The notes under the pieces are model-generated. The model saw only the letters and a list, made by a program, of their open reading frames with translations, did not search any database and was not told where the DNA came from. DNA of 21,367 bases, taken from assembly GCA_025351145.1 (NCBI GenBank), contig JANXWM010000633.1, forward strand, positions 1-21,367, written 5' to 3'. The DNA is from Chitinophagaceae bacterium (GTDB taxonomy: Bacteria; Bacteroidota; Bacteroidia; Chitinophagales; Chitinophagaceae). Shown here in pieces: positions 6,034 to 14,148 of the stretch (the first letter of the stretch is position 1; each line of letters begins with the position of its first letter). The position numbers were made by a program, and so were the translations under genes.

Positions 6034-6579
6034 CTACTTACCTCCGGCTGGTGGAGTTAGCGTATACCCCAGTTTTTGAAAAACAGACAGCAGGTCGAAA
6101 TAGATGATCGACCCCTCGATCTTTCCGTTGGTCACGTGAAAGGTTGATTGATAAGGCAGTTTGATGCTCTTTCCGTCTGTGGTAAAAAAATAAGTGCCCC
6201 ATACCGATACCCAATTGCCCTTGAGATCGCCATCAAGTACCCGAAAAGTTTGTGTTATAAATTCCACCTTGCGGTCAGTCTGTGTCTTATAGTTTTCTTC
6301 CCAGGCTTTCATCTCCTTATCAGCATTGGCTGAATCAACCGGGCCCGGTCCATAGCCAATATAGTTACCGGCTAAAAGAGTTTTTGCTTTTTTCAGATCG
6401 CCGGAAACGATGGCATTAGTGTAATCGCTGACAACCTTAATGTCGGCATCGGCGGTTGGGTTCTCGCCGATATAATCTTTTTGGTGCACGGTATTCCCGT
6501 TTTGTGCACGCAGAACGGATGTTGAAAAACAGAGGATCAATAATGCAAGTAGTGAGCATGTTGAAGTAATAGCTTTCAT
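6034..6579 (-). CDS. Secreted NTF2/SnoaL-like protein
   Basis: I place the start at the Met at 6577-6579, where MKAITSTCSLLALLILCFST begins a clear signal peptide ending near LRAQNG. The longer open frame to 6657 runs through the leader shared with the tail-fibre gene and is unlikely to be translated. The mature part (about 155 residues) has an NTF2-like cone-fold pattern: an N-terminal helix (DADIKVVSDYTNAIVSGDLKK), YIGYGPG, then strands RKVEFITQTFRVLDGDLKGN, WVSVWGTYFFTTDGKSIKLP and YQSTFHVTNGKI ending in IIYFDLLSVFQKLGY. NTF2-like proteins bind small ligands or act as enzymes such as ketosteroid isomerases. No catalytic set can be named, so the role is unknown. It is probably periplasmic and precedes the acyltransferase in an operon. 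Confidence 0.78.
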   Translation of the reverse strand: MKAITSTCSLLALLILCFSTSVLRAQNGNTVHQKDYIGENPTADADIKVVSDYTNAIVSGDLKKAKTLLAGNYIGYGPGPVDSANADKEMKAWEENYKTQTDRKVEFITQTFRVLDGDLKGNWVSVWGTYFFTTDGKSIKLPYQSTFHVTNGKIEGSIIYFDLLSVFQKLGYTLTPPAGGK

Positions 6580-6667
6580 ATTGAGTGGTTTTAATGATGC
6601 TGTAATTTCATTTTCTACAGGCAAAACCACTTTCTCAAAATGGACAAAGGCTTTCAATTTTAAGACA
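6580..6667 (-). promoter_or_regulatory. Shared 5' leader B with paired 21-bp-spaced boxes
   Basis: This region closely matches the leader of the tail-fibre gene (9104-9189), about 80-85% by eye with a few single-base gaps. Read leftward it holds TGTCT (6663-6667) and TGTCC (6642-6646), starting exactly 21 bp apart, then AGAAAGTGGTTTTGCC, and ends at the ATG. The proximal box is about 62 bp upstream of the start. The two genes behind the leaders are unrelated, so the similarity is not a coding duplication. Confidence 0.6.
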
Positions 6668-6796
6668 AGTGCAGATTTTAATTGATTTGGTTGCCGGCTT
6701 CCTGTTCTTTAAGCATCCCGGTTGTGTCACTCACTTGTACGTTCGGTTATTAACTCATCCATAGTATCAATTTATATAAGCACGGTTATAATATAA

Positions 6797-6822
6797 AAAG
6801 CGTGACCTTTCAGCCACGCTTT
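6797..6822 (-). terminator. Hairpin after the tail-fibre gene
   Basis: AAAGCGTG (6797-6804) pairs with CACGCTTT (6815-6822), with a partly paired 10-nt centre. It is 37 bp beyond the stop at 6860. Stem sequence and outer flanks (TAAGCAC-GTTATAA on one side, TTTGT-TTGG on the other) match the hairpin at 4652-4679. A transcription-end role is inferred from position. Confidence 0.45.
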
Positions 6823-6859
6823 GTCTTGGAGGAGCTTGCTTAAGAGCTAAAATCTTCTA

Positions 6860-9103
6860 CTACTTCGCCAGCACCATCTGCTTACTATCAATGAGTTTTC
6901 CATCAACGTACAAAGCATATTGGTAAGCACCGGAAGCAAGGGTCGCAGCATCAAGATTTACAGTACCGCTTCCTTTTACCGGAAGCTTTATCTCCTTTAA
7001 TGCCTTGCCCGATTTATCCGTTACAATGATTTTGGCAGACGAACAATTTTGTGGCAAACTGTAACTGATGGTTGTACTTGTTCTAAATGGATTTGGAACA
7101 TTTTGAAAAATGGTCGCGCTGTTCAGATTATTTATGACTGTAGAGTTACTGGTTACAGTTGCATTACTCAGGGTAGCCTCTAACTTGCTTATACGGCTTT
7201 CCAAGTCACTAATCTTTGCATCTTTCTCCTCATTCATCTTACTCAATTGCTGCACTGCTTTCACCAGCGAAGGCACAAAGTCTGCATACGCTAATGAGTA
7301 ATTGTCTTTGTCATTTTGCGGATGATTTACGCCGTCAAAATCATAATTCAGTTCTTTTGCTGCTTTCTCTACTTCCTGCGCCACAAAGCCGGTATGCAGT
7401 TTCTTTTCTTCTCTTGCATAATCTGCGGCATTGGCTTTTATTAAGCTGTCTTTTTTGCCGAGGAACTTATCAAACTCCTGCAATTGCAAATTATAGGTCA
7501 CAGGCCTGAGCTTTTTGATAAAGTCAAGCCCCGGTACATTTTCTTTGATGTTGTTTTTAAACCGGCCATCACTTAAAGTACTCCAACTAACTTTTCCGCC
7601 GATAACAGTGACGCTGTTGTTTCCAATCACTACCTTATTGGATGCATTAACTGTGGCACCAAAACCGATGGCAGTAGCATTGTTAAGATTGACAGAAGCG
7701 ACGCTTGCAAGAGAACCAAAGGCGCTGTTATTAGAGCCACTTTGATTTGTAGCAAAAGAACTTTCACCTACAGCTACATTGAAATTTCCTGACGAATTAT
7801 CATGAAGACTGTTAACACCTATTGCTATATTACTGCTTCCACTATTCCAAAAAAGGGCTGAATTCCCTGTTGCAATATTATTGCTACCGTAAACATTATT
7901 ATCAAGCGCTTGATAGCCAGTTGCTACATTGTCAGACCCATTTATGTTTGCAGCAAGTGACCAGATTCCATTTGCTATGTTATTAGTTCCAGTTTGATTG
8001 GAGTAAAGAGCCTGGTAACCGTTTGCAACATTGTTTCCGCCCGTCGTATTATGATAAAGCGCCTGATAGCCGTTAGCAATATTGTCAAAACCCGTTGTAT
8101 TGGAATAAAGAGCCTGATAACCGTTTGCTACATTCCAGGCACCGGTACTATTAGAGTAAAGTGCCTTACTGCCAACGGCTACGTTAAACTCTCCGCTTGT
8201 ATTTAAATACAAAGCAGAATCTCCTATTGCAACCAAATTAGATACTACAGTGTCAGATGCCAATGCGTTTATGCCTATAGCCACATTGCTGCTGCCGCTT
8301 ATATTGCTTCGTAAAGCACCACTACCTAAAGCAGCATTGCCGTTGCCGGTGGTATTCGAAAACAAAGCTCTGCTTCCGGCAGCCACATTATTGAAGCCAA
8401 TCGTATTAGCATATATTGCTTCCAGTCCATTGGCAGTATTGCCATACCCTGTAGTATTTAGTGAAAGTGCCTGGAAGCCGTTTGCCGTGTTTTCATATCC
8501 GTCGGTATTGTGGGCCATGGCTTCAAAGCCATTCGCGGTATTATAATACCCGCTGGTATTTACAGCTAAAGCATTTGGACCTATTGCTGTATTTCCAAAA
8601 ACGCTGCCGCCACCCCGCCCGACAGTAATTCCATTGACCAGCATATCATTGCTGATGCTGGCATTGCCTGCATAAATACCTTTCCATCTTTTGGAGGGAG
8701 ACCCCAGGTCTATGGACGAATCAAGACCCGCAAGCAAACTGTTGTTAATAGCAGTAGTTGCTGCAAGGTTAGACAATGACGTATTTGCTCCTTTCGTGGA
8801 AATGGCAATCCACGCTGTACCACTGTAATAATAAAAGCCTGGCGTATTATTAATCTGGTAGATCAGTAAGCCAGTAGCAGGCGCAGCAATGGCATCACGC
8901 TGAACCTTCGTCATACGAGGAATTAGTATCCCCTTAGAGCTGGATGTAACATCAAGAAGGGAAGATGGATTGGGTGCTAGGGTCCCAATGCCAGTCGGGC
9001 CTGTTGCAGGAAAGATATTGGTTTGTGCCGCTACACGGCTAGCCGGTACCCAAATAAAAACGAACAATGCAAGGGATAAAAATGTAAGAGTTACTGCTTT
9101 CAT
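6860..9103 (-). CDS. Tail-fibre/YadA-head-like surface protein with S74 chaperone and T9SS tail
   Basis: The 747-residue product begins with a signal peptide (1-26). Next comes a region (27-165) with GPTGIGTLAPNPSSLLDVTS and GILIPRMTKVQRDAI, common at the start of Bacteroidota tail-fibre-domain proteins. About seventeen 17-residue repeats follow (181-466; pattern N-T-x-G-x-x-N-x-A-x-G-x-x-A-L), like trimeric YadA-type heads. A peptidase S74 intramolecular chaperone comes next, starting SDGRFKNNIKE (Ser511-Asp512) and including HTGFVAQEVEKA (570-581) and a coiled coil (about 615-648). The last domain (663-747), with FQNVPNPFRTSTTISYSLP and GAYQYALYVDGKLIDSKQMV, is a type A T9SS sorting domain. 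It should be exported by T9SS and act at the cell surface as a trimeric fibre, perhaps adhesive. It shares leader and 3' hairpin types with the NTF2-like operon. Confidence 0.9.
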   Translation of the reverse strand: MKAVTLTFLSLALFVFIWVPASRVAAQTNIFPATGPTGIGTLAPNPSSLLDVTSSSKGILIPRMTKVQRDAIAAPATGLLIYQINNTPGFYYYSGTAWIAISTKGANTSLSNLAATTAINNSLLAGLDSSIDLGSPSKRWKGIYAGNASISNDMLVNGITVGRGGGSVFGNTAIGPNALAVNTSGYYNTANGFEAMAHNTDGYENTANGFQALSLNTTGYGNTANGLEAIYANTIGFNNVAAGSRALFSNTTGNGNAALGSGALRSNISGSSNVAIGINALASDTVVSNLVAIGDSALYLNTSGEFNVAVGSKALYSNSTGAWNVANGYQALYSNTTGFDNIANGYQALYHNTTGGNNVANGYQALYSNQTGTNNIANGIWSLAANINGSDNVATGYQALDNNVYGSNNIATGNSALFWNSGSSNIAIGVNSLHDNSSGNFNVAVGESSFATNQSGSNNSAFGSLASVASVNLNNATAIGFGATVNASNKVVIGNNSVTVIGGKVSWSTLSDGRFKNNIKENVPGLDFIKKLRPVTYNLQLQEFDKFLGKKDSLIKANAADYAREEKKLHTGFVAQEVEKAAKELNYDFDGVNHPQNDKDNYSLAYADFVPSLVKAVQQLSKMNEEKDAKISDLESRISKLEATLSNATVTSNSTVINNLNSATIFQNVPNPFRTSTTISYSLPQNCSSAKIIVTDKSGKALKEIKLPVKGSGTVNLDAATLASGAYQYALYVDGKLIDSKQMVLAK

Positions 9104-9189
9104 ATTAGTGGTTTAATCATGCTGTAAATTCATCTTCTGTAGGCATAATCACTTTCGCAAAACGGACAAAAGCTTTCAATTTTCGGACA
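9104..9189 (-). promoter_or_regulatory. Shared 5' leader A with paired 21-bp-spaced boxes
   Basis: Matches the leader of the NTF2-like gene. Read leftward: TGTCC (9185-9189), GAAAATTGAAAGCTTT, TGTCC (9164-9168), then GCGAAAGTGATTATGCC. The boxes start exactly 21 bp apart, and the proximal one is about 60 bp upstream of the ATG. The spacing suits a regulator binding direct repeats on one face of the helix, as LytTR-type response regulators do; the regulator is not identified. Confidence 0.6.
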
Positions 9190-9252
9190 TTGCTTAATTT
9201 CTGTAATGTAATTGGCGGCTGAAATATGAATGGATTTGACCAAGTATTTACA

Positions 9253-9290
9253 TGTCCTAAAGCAAATAGTTTTTGTCCTAAAACAAAAAG
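9253..9290 (+). promoter_or_regulatory. Paired TGTCCTAAA boxes, 21 bp apart, facing the small gene
   Basis: TGTCCTAAAGCAAATAG (9253-9269) and TGTCCTAAAACAAAAAG (9274-9290) match at 15 of 17 positions and start 21 bp apart. The second ends 75 bp before the ATG at 9366. They have the same orientation relative to their gene as the box pairs in leaders A and B. The divergent 9104-9365 region therefore carries one pair for each direction. Confidence 0.6.
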
Positions 9291-9354
9291 ACTATGGTGC
9301 AGGTTCGCGGTAACCTTGTGATATTATTTTTTTTCATCATTATTCATTAAAAAA

Positions 9355-9361
9355 AAGGAGG
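9355..9361 (+). promoter_or_regulatory. Strong Shine-Dalgarno site AAGGAGG
   Basis: AAGGAGG ends four bases before the ATG at 9366, following a run of A. No other gene start I checked in this window has such a site, in keeping with the weak use of Shine-Dalgarno pairing in Bacteroidota. It supports the chosen start. Confidence 0.65.
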
Positions 9362-9365
9362 TTTT

Positions 9366-9692
9366 ATGATTCCAGTTGCAATCATTGTTTCAGAATCCAG
9401 AGTTAAAGTAGGCCAAGATCATCGGGCGAGTGGCAATTTTAGTACAAAATGGTACGGACACACAGAAAAGATGAAAGTTGTAATTAGTCAAGACAATTCA
9501 GATTTCAGACAGATCGAATTCGATATCAAAGAGGACAAATCCGGCGAGGATACTGTTATTGCCCGAGGTCTTAAAAACGACGTTGTTATCGACTATTATC
9601 CATCCAACCAACTTTACATTGCATTTCCAGACAAAAACAAAGATTATGCAGGGGGAAATGTATTCACAGTTACATTCCAACCTGTTTCTTAA
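9366..9692 (+). CDS. Small uncharacterised beta-rich protein
   Basis: The 108-residue product is not recognised. It has no signal peptide or membrane segment. Alternating strands (KMKVVISQ, IEFDIKED, DTVIARGL, VVIDYYPS, QLYIAFP, NVFTVTFQPVS) suggest a small beta sandwich, similar in feel to ligand-binding or structural beta domains. Cys is absent and charge is mixed. Support for it being real: a strong AAGGAGG site at correct spacing, its own box pair upstream, and a good rho-independent terminator directly downstream (9718-9757). It is divergent from the tail-fibre gene and convergent with the hybrid sensor gene. The box pairs suggest it is expressed together with the tail-fibre protein. Function unknown. 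Confidence 0.75.
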   Translation: MIPVAIIVSESRVKVGQDHRASGNFSTKWYGHTEKMKVVISQDNSDFRQIEFDIKEDKSGEDTVIARGLKNDVVIDYYPSNQLYIAFPDKNKDYAGGNVFTVTFQPVS

Positions 9693-9717
9693 CTAAGTTT
9701 ATATCATTGGCCGACTC

Positions 9718-9757
9718 AACCATGAATAGCATGTAGACTATTCGTGGTTTATTTTAT
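9718..9757 (+). terminator. Rho-independent terminator after the small gene
   Basis: AACCATGAATAG (9718-9729), an 8-nt loop and CTATTCGTGGTT (9738-9749) form a 12-bp stem with one wobble pair, followed by TATTTTATTT. It starts 26 bp after the stop at 9692 and reaches the stop codon of the convergent sensor gene. Confidence 0.75.
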
Positions 9758-12700
9758 TTATGTAGTTTGTTTCTTCCTGCATATTCGGAGGGCGTAACAC
9801 CATAAAAACTTTTGAATGAAATAGTAAAATGCGAATGCGTTTCGAATCCAACACTGTAGGCAGCTTCAGAAACATTACTTCCTGATCTCAAAAATTCTAT
9901 TGAACGCTTAAGGCGATACTGTCTGATAAGTTCATTGGCAGACAAGCCAACAAGCGAAGACAGTTTCCTGTTGAGTGTTCTGCTGCTTACCGCTGCCTTT
10001 GTCGCTAGCTTTTCAACGCTCAAGGTAGTATCATCCAAATGTGCATCAATGATGGTGTAGAGGTTTGATATGAATGGGTTTTCGGCTTCTTTTATATTAA
10101 TCGCAGTTTCAGGATTGTTCAACTGCGACTGGAAGAATAACCGCAGCTTCTCCTGCCGTTGCAAAATATTATGAATGCGCAGCTCCAATTCATCAAAATG
10201 AAAAGGTTTGGTGATATAATCATCGGCTCCCGATGTTAAACCTTCCAGTACACTATCATGCGCGGTTTTCGCGGTTAGCAGCAAAACAGCAATGTGACTG
10301 GTCATGACATTGGATTTAATTTCTTTGGTTAATACATAGCCATCCATGCCGGGCATCATCACATCGCTGATGATAACATCGGGCAATTCCTTGCGGGCTA
10401 ACCCAAGCGCCTGTTCGCCGTTGGATGCCGTGATGGTGCGGTATTGTCGCCCCAGCGTCTGCGCAATAAATTCACGCAGTTCTTCATTGTCCTCCACAAC
10501 CATCACCAGTGTTGATGTTAATTCACGGCTTTCAGCAGCCGGTTTTGTACCCTGCATTACCGGCACAGCAATATCATCCGTTAATGAACCATGGGATTTT
10601 GTCCACTGCGGCAGGTCTTCGCTACCCGCTTTTTGCAGAGGCAGCACTACCACAAAACTGGTACCTTGACCCGGGTGACTGGTCACGCCAATAGAGCCTT
10701 TCATCAACTGCAGCAATTCCCTCACTAACGAAAGCCCGATCCCGGTACCCTCGTATTTTCGGGTGGCGGAATTATCAACCTGGTAAAAGCGGTCGAATAT
10801 AAACGGCAATTGATCTTCCGCTATACCGATACCCGAATCTGTAACCCGCAATTGCATTTGTGCCGGGGCATTCCCAACCTCTTCAATGGCCAGGTCTACT
10901 GAAACCACGCCGTTTTCCGGGGTAAATTTGATCGCGTTGGACAAGAGGTTATAAATAATCTTCTGAAATTTATCAACATCAAACAGGTAAGGCTGTCCGG
11001 TTGCATTTGCAGCGAAAGACAACCTGATATGTTTTACCGCGGCAGTTTTTTTGAATGACTGCAGGCATTCTTCTGTAAACGCCTCCACATTGCCCGTGGA
11101 ATAAAATACTGTCATCGTGCCGCTTTCGATCTTATTCATATCAAGCAACTGGTTAATGAGCCGGAGCAACTGGTTGGCATTGCGATGCACCATAGCCAGC
11201 TCCTTTTTAACAGGTCCGGGTAAGGCGTCCTGTTTTTGTAGTTGTTCCACCGGCGACAAAATCAGTGATAGCGGTGTGCGGAATTCATGTGTAACATTGC
11301 TGAAGAAGCGCGACTTTAATTCATCAACTATCTTCAACTGTTCTGCCTCTTTTTCTTTCAACGTGATCAATTGTTTTGCTTTTGCCTGCCTGAGTTGTAT
11401 CCGGAAGGCCAGTAAGATGATTGCAGCAGTTGCTAAGGTATACAGTGCATACGCCCCCCATGTGCTCCACCAGGGAGGGTCGATGATGATATGAATTGTT
11501 TTTACATGGCTGCTCCAAATACCGGCGGTGTTACTTGCGTTCAATTTTAAATCGTAGTTGCCTGGAGCCAGGTTAGTGTAGTTGGCACTGTTCTGCGTGC
11601 CGTTCGTTACCCAGGTCTTGTCTATACCTGTGAGCATGTAGCGGTATTGCAATTTCTCCGGGTCGTTATATTGCAAACCGGCAAATCGGAAATTGATAAA
11701 ATTCTGATCATAGGTCAGGCGCAGGGTATCTATCGATACGACTGCCTTGTCACTCCAGCCCTGATATTTAGCCAGGGGTTCGTTGTTAATGGCTACATCG
11801 GTCAAAGCTATTTGTGGCTGAAACTGGTCTACGCGAACTGAATCCGGATGAAACACTGTAAAGCCATCAACTCCGCCAAAAGCAATCCTCCCATCCGGGA
11901 ACATCACATATTGATAACGGTTGAATTCATTACCTTGCAAACCGTCTTTTTGGGAAAAAGCCAGTACATCGTAACTGCGCGGATCAAAACGAAATATACC
12001 TTTGTTACTGCTGCACCATAGATAGCCCTTTTTATCAGCAACCGTACAATAAACGGTGTTATTAGGCAAACCGTCTTCTGTAGTAAATGCCTTTGCCGAG
12101 GCGTTTCTTGTATCGAGACGTATCAAACCATTTCCACGGGAAGTAATCCATAAAATGCCGGGAACAGAAGGATCAGCCGTAGCCATCAGCAAAAAAGAAC
12201 TTTTAAACACTGTAAGTCCAGGTTGATCTTTATACCATATAGCAGTTTTTGTCTGCGGGTCAAAAGCGCAAACCGCATCAGGATAAATGATCCACATCTT
12301 CTTATTGGCATAAAGCATAGAGCCGGGTGATATATCACTCCTGTTCAGGCTAAAAGAATCAGAAAAGCCACTGTTTTTCAAATCTACCTGCATTAGTTTA
12401 TCAATATGAGGCGCCAGCGCCCAGCACCTGTTATGGTCGTCAAATGCAAAGCCATAAGCCAGCTTATACCATTCTCCTTTCCCAAGATAGCTGCGCCCGG
12501 GAGCATTATAAACCGTCGCATGTCGTTTTTCAAGTTTTGTAAATGAATTATAATCTATTGACTGCCCGTCAATTGAAGTGGTGTAAAAATTAATAAGCCA
12601 TAAATTGCCTTCTTTATCATAGACTGTTCGTCCATTGTTAGCCCCTTGATAGCCCGCATCCACCTGGTTTGCTTCCACCTTTACCGTGGACCAACTCTGA

Positions 12701-13788
12701 ACTACATCGTAAAAAAAGTCTTTGCTTATTTTGAAGGAATGAAACCCGGTAGTAATGCGGCTGATGATACGAACACCGAATGTGTTGGTACCGACCCACA
12801 AATTATTGTTGTTGTCAAACATTCCACAGGTAATATTGGGAGGCCTCAGATCATTTTGCCAGATAAAAGTGTAACTATCATCTTCATTGATCCTGTAAAT
12901 AGTATTCGTGGTAACGAGGTATCGTGTGCCGTTTTTATCTGTAACCAGGTATTTGGTAATTGCATTTCTTTCGCCTGCCGGATAGGGTAATGATCTCCAG
13001 CTTTTAAGTGCTGCATCAAATTTCCATAAAGATTCCGCTGTAGGTATAACAATATCCGTTTTAATGGAAAGATCGAGTGCGATTTTATTTTTGGTTTCTC
13101 CATAGTTCAGTTCGGTACTCAGTGCGGGAGGTAAAGAATACCGCTTGACAATATGTTGATGCTTACCCAATACAACCAAAGAACTTTTAGTTGCAACCCA
13201 TATGTTTCCGCTCAAATCGCTGTTTGCCCCCATCGGCATTTCCTCCGGGGAAAAGAAAACTTCCTTCAATGCAGCATGCTGTGCATTAACCACATATAGC
13301 TTTGAAGGAAGAACTTTATTTCCATCATATTGAATTATATAACCATTTTGCTCCTTATCAAAAACGAGTTGCAGAAAGCCTCCACCATTCGATCCCAGGT
13401 TCAGTGAGCGAAAAGCGGGTTCAGCAGACAAATGTCTTACCCGTTCGGTATAAGGGTCAAGTATGTCCATCTTGCTATTGTTGTATTGTATCCAGATATT
13501 TCCCATACCGTCAAGAGAAATAAACCGGACCACGGTTGCGGCGAGTGAACTGCTATCGCCCTCGCGGTGGCTAAATGCCTTAACAGTCCGGCCATCATAA
13601 CGGGCGAGCCCGTCAAGTGTTGCAATCCATACAAACCCTTGCTTATCCTGAATTATGCCTGTAATAAAACCTTGAGGAAGGCCATCTTCAGTTGTTAGTG
13701 CACGAACATTAAGGGGCGAAAACTGTTGCGCAAGCGCGGGCAGGATCAGGGAAACGGATATAATAATACACACAAGAAACCTATTCAT
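9754..13788 (-). CDS. Hybrid two-component sensor/AraC regulator (HTCS)
   Basis: I choose the Met at 13786-13788, giving 1344 residues that begin MNRFLVCIIISVSLILPALA, a clean signal peptide; the 27 residues upstream in frame lack one. Domains: periplasmic Reg_prop beta-propellers (about 30-640, e.g. LTTEDGLPQG near 32 and TTEDGLPNNTVY near 569), Y_Y_Y domain (about 710-769), one membrane helix (777-796), histidine kinase with His834 in THEFRTPLS, ATP-binding N951 (NLLSNAIKF), DSGIG (984) and GTGIGLSLV (1014), receiver with Asp1100, phospho-acceptor Asp1142 (ISDVMMPG) and Lys1194, and a C-terminal AraC-type double helix-turn-helix (about 1250-1341). All key residues are present. HTCS proteins usually sense glycan fragments and activate a nearby SusCD polysaccharide locus, but none is visible here. 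Confidence 0.95.
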   Translation of the reverse strand: MNRFLVCIIISVSLILPALAQQFSPLNVRALTTEDGLPQGFITGIIQDKQGFVWIATLDGLARYDGRTVKAFSHREGDSSSLAATVVRFISLDGMGNIWIQYNNSKMDILDPYTERVRHLSAEPAFRSLNLGSNGGGFLQLVFDKEQNGYIIQYDGNKVLPSKLYVVNAQHAALKEVFFSPEEMPMGANSDLSGNIWVATKSSLVVLGKHQHIVKRYSLPPALSTELNYGETKNKIALDLSIKTDIVIPTAESLWKFDAALKSWRSLPYPAGERNAITKYLVTDKNGTRYLVTTNTIYRINEDDSYTFIWQNDLRPPNITCGMFDNNNNLWVGTNTFGVRIISRITTGFHSFKISKDFFYDVVQSWSTVKVEANQVDAGYQGANNGRTVYDKEGNLWLINFYTTSIDGQSIDYNSFTKLEKRHATVYNAPGRSYLGKGEWYKLAYGFAFDDHNRCWALAPHIDKLMQVDLKNSGFSDSFSLNRSDISPGSMLYANKKMWIIYPDAVCAFDPQTKTAIWYKDQPGLTVFKSSFLLMATADPSVPGILWITSRGNGLIRLDTRNASAKAFTTEDGLPNNTVYCTVADKKGYLWCSSNKGIFRFDPRSYDVLAFSQKDGLQGNEFNRYQYVMFPDGRIAFGGVDGFTVFHPDSVRVDQFQPQIALTDVAINNEPLAKYQGWSDKAVVSIDTLRLTYDQNFINFRFAGLQYNDPEKLQYRYMLTGIDKTWVTNGTQNSANYTNLAPGNYDLKLNASNTAGIWSSHVKTIHIIIDPPWWSTWGAYALYTLATAAIILLAFRIQLRQAKAKQLITLKEKEAEQLKIVDELKSRFFSNVTHEFRTPLSLILSPVEQLQKQDALPGPVKKELAMVHRNANQLLRLINQLLDMNKIESGTMTVFYSTGNVEAFTEECLQSFKKTAAVKHIRLSFAANATGQPYLFDVDKFQKIIYNLLSNAIKFTPENGVVSVDLAIEEVGNAPAQMQLRVTDSGIGIAEDQLPFIFDRFYQVDNSATRKYEGTGIGLSLVRELLQLMKGSIGVTSHPGQGTSFVVVLPLQKAGSEDLPQWTKSHGSLTDDIAVPVMQGTKPAAESRELTSTLVMVVEDNEELREFIAQTLGRQYRTITASNGEQALGLARKELPDVIISDVMMPGMDGYVLTKEIKSNVMTSHIAVLLLTAKTAHDSVLEGLTSGADDYITKPFHFDELELRIHNILQRQEKLRLFFQSQLNNPETAINIKEAENPFISNLYTIIDAHLDDTTLSVEKLATKAAVSSRTLNRKLSSLVGLSANELIRQYRLKRSIEFLRSGSNVSEAAYSVGFETHSHFTISFKSFYGVTPSEYAGRNKLHK

Positions 13789-13979
13789 ATTGGGGGGAAT
13801 GAATTGGCGGGGTTTGATTAATGAATCAATAATAAACCTTTTCCTTAAAATATACAAGCGCTTAAGCAATATTTAAACTACCGCCTTTCCGTATCAACAG
13901 CTTATAGCCTGCCGATAATAGAAGCCTCAAATATTTGGGCCCGGATTTAGTATTTCAATTTCACATCGTTGGTAGCACT

Positions 13980-14097
13980 CCTTGCCGTTGCCGCTGATGT
14001 CACCGTCAACCTTCGCTTAGATAAAAGCTCAATCTCCAATCCAACCGTACAAGAGTGCGACGCAAGAATGCTTCATAGTAGTGCAGCCGCCGGGTTC
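13980..14097 (-). repeat. Dispersed GCGTCGCAC element, copy 4 (long copy)
   Basis: This copy shows both halves of the element. Read leftward it has GAACCCGGC (14089-14097), the core CTTGCGTCGCACTCTTGTAC (14047-14066), then GGTTGGATTGGAGATTGAGC, AAGCGAAGGTTGACGGTGAC and GGCAACGGCAAGG. It links the head seen in copies 1 and 8 with the tail seen in copies 2 and 3. It fills most of the gap between the sensor gene (start 13788) and the stop of the gene at 14149. Confidence 0.8.
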
Positions 14098-14148
14098 AAA
14101 ATAATTGAATACGGCGGCTGTAATTTTTTATGCGGGAAATGAAGTTTG

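Noticed and set aside
6580..6657. Longer start for the NTF2-like protein at 6657
   Set aside because: The extra 26 residues come from the leader shared with the tail-fibre gene, and the signal peptide begins at the internal Met (6579).
9306..9340. AGGTT/AACCT hairpin before a T-run, upstream of the small gene, as a terminator
   Set aside because: The stem is only five pairs and the T-run is separated by about ten bases; no plus-strand gene lies upstream.
13789..13869. Longer start for the hybrid sensor at 13869
   Set aside because: The extension is basic and breaks the signal peptide, which begins at the Met at 13788.
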